The notes under the pieces were generated by a model. That model was not told the DNA's origin. It saw only the letters and a program-made list of their open reading frames with translations, and did not search any database. Below, in pieces: positions 11,701 to 20,700 of a stretch of 50,738 nt of DNA. Within the stretch, counting starts at the first letter, position 1; each line of letters begins with the position of its first letter. The stretch covers positions 1 to 50,738 of the forward strand of contig MCFE01000638.1 of the NCBI GenBank assembly GCA_002104905.1. Direction: 5' to 3'. The position numbers and the translations under genes were made by a program. Source of the stretch: Basidiobolus meristosporus CBS 931.73. Lineage: Eukaryota; Basidiobolomycota; Basidiobolomycetes; Basidiobolales; Basidiobolaceae.

Positions 11701-14700
11701 GGTGATGGTACGAGCACCACTTTCAACAGAAACGGTAGGCTGAACAGTGACAGTGCGGTCAACAACAGTGTGAACATTGCCGTTGGACTCAGTCACAGTG
11801 ATAGTACGGGCACCGCTTTCAACAGAAACGGTAGGCTGAACAGTGACAGTGCGGTCAACAACAGTGTGAACATTGCCGTTGGACTCAGTCACAGTGATAG
11901 TACGGGCACCGCTTTCAACAGAAACGGTAGGCTGAATAGTAACTGTGCGGTCAACAACAGTGTGAACATTGCTGCCGGATTCTGTGATAGTCACTGTTGG
12001 TTTTGTGGCTGTTACATCGACTGATGTCTCGGGGCGGATCGTAATATAAGCTGACGGCTTTTCGGTCACTGTATGCTTGTCGGTTACCGTTTGCTTAGTG
12101 GTCGTTACTATAGGTTCAGTTATAGTGATAGCAATCGATTCATCGTGTTGAACAGTCACCTCTTCGGAATTACTCTTGGTAACAGAGTGCTTATAGGTTA
12201 CGGTAGGCTCGGTAATTGTTACCGGTGGCTCAGTGATTGTTTCATCAAATGTAGACTTGTGCTGAATGGTCACCTTGCTCGATGGCATATCTGTTACAGA
12301 ATTTCTGTATGTTACTGTTGGCTTAGTGATGGTTACGGTTGGTTCGTTAGCAGTAATATTGACAGTGGTGTCATGTTGAACCGTGACTTGTTTTGAAGTC
12401 CCTTTCGTGACTGAGTGTGTATAGGTCACCTTAGGTTCTGTTACAGTTACAGTTGGTTCGGCAACTGTCACTTCGGCTGAAGTCAATCGTTCGATTGTCA
12501 CTTTTCTGGAAGGTGTCTCGGTCACGGAATGCTTGTTTGTAACAGTTGGCTCAGTGATTGTCATTGTTGGTTCAGTTATAGTAACATCTACTGATTTATC
12601 GTGTTGGATTGTCACCTCCTTTGATTCCGCTTTCGTAATCGAATGCTTATATGTCACGGTGGGTTCGGTTACTGTGACAGTGGGTTCGGTTACTGTCACC
12701 TCGACTGAGGTATCAGGCTGATTTGTTACCTCAATGGATGGCTTTTCAGTCACGGTATTCTTGTTTGTTACAGTTGGCTCAGTGATTGTCATTGTTGGTT
12801 CAGTTATAGTAACATCTACTGATTTATCGTGTTGGATTGTCACCTCCTTTGATTCCGCTTTCGTAACCGAATGCTTATATGTCACGGTGGGTTCGGTTAC
12901 TGTGACAGTGGGTTCGGTTATTGTTACCTCGACTGAGGTATCAGGCTGTATTGTTACCTCAATGGATGGCTTCTCAGTAACGGAATGCTTATGTGTTATA
13001 GTTGCCTCAGTAATAGTCATTGTTGGTTCAGTTATAGTAACATCTACTGATTTATCGTGATGGATGGTAACCTCCTCTGATTCCGCTTTCGTAATCGAAT
13101 GCTTATATGTCACGGTGGGTTCGGTTACTGTGACAGTAGGTTCGGTGACTGTTACCTCGACAGAGGTATCAGGCTGAATTGTTACCTCAATGGATGGCTT
13201 CTCAGTAACGGAATGCTTGTATGTTATAGTTGGCTCCGTAATGGTCACCACTGGTTCAGTAACAGTAATGCCAAATGAGGAATCATATCGAATTGTAACT
13301 TGCTTAGACGCCTCCTTGGTTACAGAGTGCTCATAGGTCACTGTAGGCTCCGTCACAGTGATTGTTGGCTCAGTGATGGTAACCTCACTCGAAAAAACCG
13401 GTGTTTGGGTCACATTGTGATGGGGCTTAATCGTTACAGAGTAATCCTTGGTGAATGTACGCTCAGTAACGGTTAGTGTTGGCTCTTTCTTAGTAACCTC
13501 GTCAGAGACAATAGGTTGAACAGTCACGCTATGTCCCTCCTGTGTAAACGTATGAGTTATAAATGTTGCAGATCCTGTAGAGGTCACTTGCGGTTCAGTA
13601 ACGGTGACATCAACAGAGATAGTAGGACGAACTGTTACTGCATCGAAAGAGGACTCTGGTGACTGAGACGATTTTTCAGACACGGAATGAACTGACTTCG
13701 AAGTAGACTTGCTGTGGTCATCATGCTTCGAGTGCGCACTTGGCTTCTTAGAATGTGACGATTCCATTGGTCTGTGCTCTGACTCCGAGTGAGTGGGCTT
13801 AACCGATGAGTCCATGTTGCTCTCACTGTGAACGTGCTCCGTTGGCTTATCAGATTCGGTGTGAACTGGCTTGGAAGACTTGCTGTGGTCATCAGTCTTC
13901 GAGTGTACACTAGGTTTCTCAGAGTGGGATGATTGCTTGGGTCTGTGCTCTGACTCCGAGTGGGTAGACTTAGCCGATGAGTCCATGTGGCTTTCACTGT
14001 GAGCGTGCTCGGTTGGCTTCTCAGAATGGGTTGACTTATCAGACTCGGTGTGAACTGGCTTCAAAGTAGACTTGCTATGGTCATCAGACTTCGAATGTTC
14101 ACTAGGTTTCTCTGAGTGTGGTGATTCCTTGGATCTGTGCTCTGTCTCCGAGTGAGTAGGCTTAACCGATGAGTCCATATTGCTTTCACTGTGAACGTGC
14201 TCTGTTGGCTTCTCAGCATGGGTTGACTTCACAGACTCGGTGTGAACTGGCTTGGAAGACATGCTGTGGTCATCAGGCTTCGAGTGTTCACTAGGTTTCT
14301 CAGAGTGTGATGATTCCTTGGGTCTGTGCTCTGACTCCGAGTGAGTAGGCTTTACCGATGAGTCCATGTGACTCTCACTGTGAGCGTGCTCGGTTGGCTT
14401 CTCAGAATGGGTTGACTTATCAGACTCGGTGTGTACTGGCTTCGAAGTAGACTTGCTATGGTCATCAGACTTCGAGTGTACACTAGGTTTCTCAGAGTGG
14501 GATGATTCCTTAGGTCTGTGCTCTGACTCCGAGTGGGTAGGCTTAACCAATGAGTCCATGTGGCTCTCACTGTGAACGTGCTCGGTTGGCTTCACAGAAT
14601 GAATTGACTTCTCAGACTCAGTATGAACTGGCTTGGAAGACTTGCTGTGGTTCTCAGACTTCGAGTGTTCACTAGGTTTCTCCGAGTGTGGTGATTCCTT

Positions 14701-17700
14701 GGGTCTGTGCTCTGACTCCGAGTGGGTAGGCTTAGCCGATGAGTCCATGTGGCTTTCACTGTGAGCGTGCTCGGTTGGCTTCTCAGAATGGGTTGACTTA
14801 TCAGAATCGGTGTGAACTGGCTTCAAAGTAGACTTGCTGTGGTCATCTGACTTCGAGTGTACATTAGGTTTCTCAGAGTGTGATGATTCCTTAGATCTGT
14901 GTTCTGACTCCGAGTGGGTAGGCTTAACCGATGAGTCTATATGGCTCTCACTGGGAGCGTGCTCGGTTGGCTTCTCAGTATGGGTTGACTTATCAGACTC
15001 GGTGTGAACTGGCTTGGAAGACTTGCTGTGGTCATCAGACTTCGAGTGTTCACTAGGCTTCTCAGAGTGGGATGATTCCTCAGGTCTGTGCTCTGACTCC
15101 GAGTGGGTAGGCTTAACCGATGAGTCCATGTGGCTTTCACTGTGACCGTGCTCGGTTGGCTTCTCAGAATGAATTGATTTCTCAGACTCGGTGCGGACTG
15201 GCTTGGAAGACTTGCTGTGGTCATCAGACTTCGAGTGCTCACTAGGTTTCTCAGAGTGTGATGATTCCTTGGGTCTGTGCTCTGACTCCGAGTGGGTAGG
15301 CTTAGCCGATGAGACCATGTGGCTCTCACTGTGAACGTGCTCGGTTGACTTCTCAGAATGGGTTGACTTTACAGAATCGGTGTGAACTGGCTTCAAAGTA
15401 GACTTGCCATGGTCATCTGACTTCGGGTGTACACTAGGTTTCTTGGACAGGGATGATTCCTTAGGTCTGTGCTCTGACTCCGAGTGAGTTGGCTTAACCG
15501 ATGAGTCCATGTGACTCTCACTGTGAACGTGATCGGTTGGCTTCTCAGCATGGGTTGACTTATCAGACTCGGTGTGAACTGGCTTGGAAGACTTGCTGTG
15601 GTCATCGGACTTCGAATGTTCACTAGGTTTTTCAGAGTGTGATGATTCCTTGGGTCTGTGCTCTGTCTCCGAGTGAGTAGGCTTTACCGATGAATCCATG
15701 TGGCTCTCACTGTGAACGTGCTCGGTTGGCTTCTCAGCATGGGTTGACTTATCAGACTCGGTGTGAACTGGCTTCGAAGTAGACTTGCTATGGTCATCCG
15801 ACTTCGAGTGTTCACTAGGTTTCACAGAATGGGTTGACTTCTCAGACACGATGTTAACTGGCTTCGAAGTAAACTTGCTATGGTCATCAGACTTCGAATG
15901 TTCACTAGGTTTCTCAGAGTGTGATGATTCCTTGGGTCTGTGCTCTGACTCCGAGTGGGTAGGCTTAGCCGATGAGTCCATGTGGCTCTCACTGTGAACG
16001 TGCTCGGTTGGCTTCTCAGAATGGGATGACTTTACAGAATCGGTGTGAACTGGCTTCAAAGTAGACTTGCTATGATCATCAGACTTCGAGTGCTCACTAG
16101 GTTTCTCAGAGTGTGATGATTCCTTGGGTCTGTGCTCTGACTCCGAGTGGGTAGGCTTAGCCGATGAGACCATGTGGCTCTCACTGTGAACGTGCTCGGT
16201 TGACTTCTCAGAATGGGATGACTTTACAGAATCGGTGTGAACTGGCTTCAAGGTAGACTTGCTATGGTCATCAGACTTCGAGTGCACACTAGGTTTCTCA
16301 GAGTGGGAAGATTTCTTAGGTCTGTGCTCTGACTCCGAGTGGGTAGGCTTATCCGATGAGTCCATGTGGCTCTCGCTGTGAACGTGCTCGGTTGGCTTCA
16401 CAGAATGAATTGACTTCTCAGACTCGGTATGAACTGGCTTGGAAGACTGGCTGTGGTCCTCAGACTTCGAGTGTTCACTAGGTTTTTCAGAATGAATTGA
16501 CTTCTCAGACTCGGTGTGATCTGGCTTGGAAGACTTGCTGTGGTCCTCAGACTTCGAGTGCTCACTAGGTTTCTCAGAGTGGGACGATTCCTTGGTTCTG
16601 TGCTCTGACTCCGAGTGAGTGGGCTTTACGGATGAATCCATGTGACTCTCACTGTGAACGTGCTCGGTTGGCTTCTCAGAATGGATTGACTTATCCGACT
16701 CGTTGTGAACTGGCTTGGAAGTAGACTTGCTATGGTCATCAGACTTCGAGTGTTCACTAGGCTTCTCAGAGTGGGATGATTCCTTAGGTCTGTGCTCTGA
16801 CTCCGAGTGGGTAGGCTTATCCGATGAGTCCATGTGGCTTTCACTGTGAGCGTGCTCGGTTGGCTTCTCAGGATGGGTTGACTTCTCAGACTCGGTGCGA
16901 ACTGGCTTGGAAGACTTGCTGTGGTCCTCAGACTTCGAGTGCTCACTAGGTTTCTCAGAGTGGGACGATTCCTTGGGTCTGTGCTCTGACTCCGAGTGAG
17001 TGGGCTTTACGGATGAATCCATGTGACTCTCACTGTGAACGTGCTCGGTTGGCTTCTCAGAATGGATTGACTTATCCGATTCGTTGTGAACTGGCTTGGA
17101 AGACTTGCTATGGTCATCAGACTTCGAGTGTTCACTAGGCTTCTCAGAGTGGGATGATTCCTTAGGTCTGTGCTCTGACTCCGAGTGGGTAGGCTTAGCC
17201 GATGAGTCCATGTGGCTCTCACTGTGAACGTGCTCGGTTGACTTCTCAGAATGGGATGACTTTACAGAATCGGTGTGAACTGGCTTCAAAGTAGACTTGC
17301 TATGGTCATCAAACTTCGAGTGTTCACTGGGTTTCTCAGAGTGTGATGATTCCTTGGGTCTGTGCTCTGACTCCGAGTGAGTAGGCTTTACCGATGAATC
17401 CATGTGGCTCTCACTGTGAACGTGCTCGGTTGGCTTCTCAGCATGGGTTGACTTATCAGACTCGGTGTGAACTGGCTTCGAAGTAGACTTGCTATGGTCA
17501 TCCGACTTCGAGTGTTCACTAGGTTTCACAGAATGGGATGACTTTACAGAATCGGTGTGAACTGGCTTCGAAGTAAACTTGCTATGGTCATCAGACTTCG
17601 AATGTTCACTGGGTTTCTCAGAGTGTGATGATTCCTTGGGTCTGTGCTCTGACTCCGAGTGGGTAGGCTTAGCCGATGAGTCCATGTGGCTCTCACTGTG

Positions 17701-20700
17701 AACGTGCTCGGTTGGCTTCTCAGAATGGGATGACTTTACAGAATCGGTGTGAACTGGCTTCAAAGTAGACTTGCTATGGTCATCAGACTTCGAGTGTTCA
17801 CTGGGTTTCTCAGAGTGTGATGATTCCTTGGGTCTGTGCTCTGACTCCGAGTGAGTAGGCTTTACCGATGAATCCATGTGGCTCTCACTGTGAACGTGCT
17901 CGGTTGGCTTCTCAGCATGGGTTGACTTATCAGACTCGGTGTGAACTGGCTTCGAAGTAGACTTGCTATGGTCATCCGACTTCGAGTGTTCACTAGGTTT
18001 CACAGAATGGGTTGACTTCTCAGACACGATGTTAACTGTCTTTGAAGTAAACTTGCTATGGTCATCAGACTTCGAATGTTCACTAGGTTTCTCAGAGTGT
18101 GATGATTCCTTGAATCTGTGCTCTGACTCCGAGTGAGTAGGCTTAGCCGATGAGTCCATGTGGCTCTCACTGTGAACGTGCTCGGTTGACTTCTCAGAAT
18201 GGGTTGACTTTACAGAATCGGTGTGAACTGGCTTCAAGGTAGACTTGCTATGGTCATCAGACTTCGAGTTTTCACTGGGTTTCTCAGAGTGTGACGATTC
18301 CTTGGGTCTGTGCTCTGACTCCGAGTGGGTAGGCTTAACCGATGAGTCCATGTGGCTTTCACTGTGAGCGTGCTCGGTTGGCTTCTCAGCATGGGTTGAC
18401 TTCTCAAACTCGGTGCTGACTGGCTTGGAAGACTTGCTATGGTCATCAGACTTCGAGTGCTCACTAGGTTTCTCAGAGTGTGACGATTCCTTCGGTCTGT
18501 GCTCTGACTCCGAGTGGGTAGGCTTAGCCGATGAGTCCATGTGGCTTTCACTGTGAACGTGCTCGGTTGGCTTCTCCGAATGGGTTGACCTATCAGACTC
18601 GGTGTGTACTGGCTTTGAAGACTTGCTACGGTAATCAGACTTCGAGTGTACACTAGGTTTCTCAGAGTGGGATGATTCCTTGGGTCTGTGCTCTGACTCC
18701 GAGTGGGTAGGCTTAACCGATGAGTCTATATGGCTCTCACTGTGAGCGTGCTCGGTTGGCTTCTCAGTATGGGTTGACTTATCAGACTCGGTGTGAACTG
18801 GCTTGGAAGACTTGCTGTGGTCATCAGACTTCGAGTGCTCACTAGGTTTCTCAGAGTGTGATGATTCCTTAGGTCTGTGCTCTGACTCCGAGTGGGTAGG
18901 CTTAGCCGATGAGACCATGTGGCTTTCACTGTGAACATGCTCGGTTGGCTTCTCAGAATGGGACGATTCCTTGGGTCTGTGCTCTGACTCCGAGTGAGTG
19001 GGCTTTACGGATGAATCCATGTGACTCTCACTGTGAACGTGCTCGGTTGGCTTCTCAGAATGGATTGACTTATCCGACTCGTTGTGAACTGGCTTGGAAG
19101 TAGACTTGCTATGGTCATCAGACTTCGAGTGTTCACTAGGCTTCTCAGAGTGGGATGATTCCTTAGGTCTGTGCTCTGACTCTGAGTGGGTAGGCTTATC
19201 CGATGAGTCCATGTGGCTTTCACTGTGAGCGTGCTCGGTTGGCTTCTCAGAATGAATTGATTTCTCAGACTCGGTGCGGACTGTCTTGGAAGACTTGCTG
19301 TGGTCATCAGACTTCGAGTGCTCACTAGGTTTCTCAGAGTGTGACGATTCCTTGGGTCTGTGCTCTGACTCCGAGTGGGTAGGCTTAGCCGATGAGACCA
19401 TGTGGCTCTCACTGTGAACGTGCTCGGTTGACTTCTCAGAATGGGTTGACTTTACAGAATCGGTGTGAACTGGCTTCAAAGTAGACTTGCCATGGTCATC
19501 TGACTTCGAGTGTACACTAGGTTTCTTGGACAGGGATGATTCCTTAGGTCTGTGTTCTGACTCCGAGTGGGTAGGCTTAACCGATGAGTCCATGTGGCTC
19601 TCACTGTGAACGAGATCGGTTGGCTTCTCAGGATGGGTTGACTTCTCAGACTCGGTGTGTACTGGCTTCGAAGTAGATTTGCTATGGTCATCAGACTTCG
19701 AGTGTTCACTAGGTTTCTCAGAGTGGGATGATTCCTTAGGTCTGTGCTCTGACTCCGAGTGAGTAGGCTTAATCGATGAGTCCATGTGACTCTCACTGTG
19801 AATGTGCACGGTTGGCTTCTCAGAATGGGTTGACTTCTCAGACTCAGTGTGAACTGGCTTCGAAGTAGACTTGCTGTGGTCATCGGACTTCGAATGTTCA
19901 CTAGGTTTCTCAGAGTGTGATGATTCCTTGGGTCTGTGCTCTGACTCCGAGTGAGTGGGCTTAACCGATGAGTCCATGTGACTCTCACTGTGAACGTGCT
20001 CGGTTGGCTTCTCAGAATGGGTTGACTTATTAGACTCGGTGTGAACTGGCTTCGTAGTAGACTTGCTATGGTCATCAGACTTCGAGTGTTCACTGGGTTT
20101 CTCAGAGTGTGATGATTCCTTGGGTCTGTGCTCGGACTCTGAGTGAGTAGGCTTAACCGATGAGTCTATGTGGCTCTCACTGTGAACGTGCTCGGTTGAC
20201 TTCTCAGAATGGGTTGACGTATCAGACTCGGTGTGAACTGGCTTGGAAGACTTGCTATGGTCATCAGACTTCGAGTGTTTACTAGGTTTCTCAATGTGTG
20301 ATGATTCCTTAGGTTTGTGCTCTGACTGCAAGTGAGTAGGCTTTAACGATGAGTCGATGTGGCTTGCACTATGAACGTGATCGGTAGGTTCTTCAGAATG
20401 GGTAGATTTATCAGACTCGGTGTGCACTTGCTTCGCACTAGAATTGCCATGGTTATCAGATTTTGAGTGCTCACCCGACTTCTCACCGTGTGACGATTCT
20501 TTGGGTTTGTGTTCTGACTCAGAGTGAGTAGGCTCTACAGATGAGTCCATTTTGCTTTCACTGTGGACTGGATGCTCTTCACTAGCTGATTTCTCTGATT
20601 GGCTCTTTGTGGTTTGTGAGTATGATGGTTTCAGTTCGGTTTTGGGAATGTGCTGAATGGTACTCTTGCCAGTCGCTGCTGGTGGTGTTGCCACCTTCGA

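Noticed and set aside
9215-11990. CRISPR-like or satellite DNA interpretation of the regular repeats
   Set aside because: Units are contiguous, in-frame coding repeats without unique spacers, and the genome is eukaryotic.
9274-12024. Plus-strand open frames with Asn/Ser-rich repeats across the gene A array
   Set aside because: They follow the 96-bp period of the real minus-strand coding repeats and break at array edges; no independent start context, signal peptide or domain.
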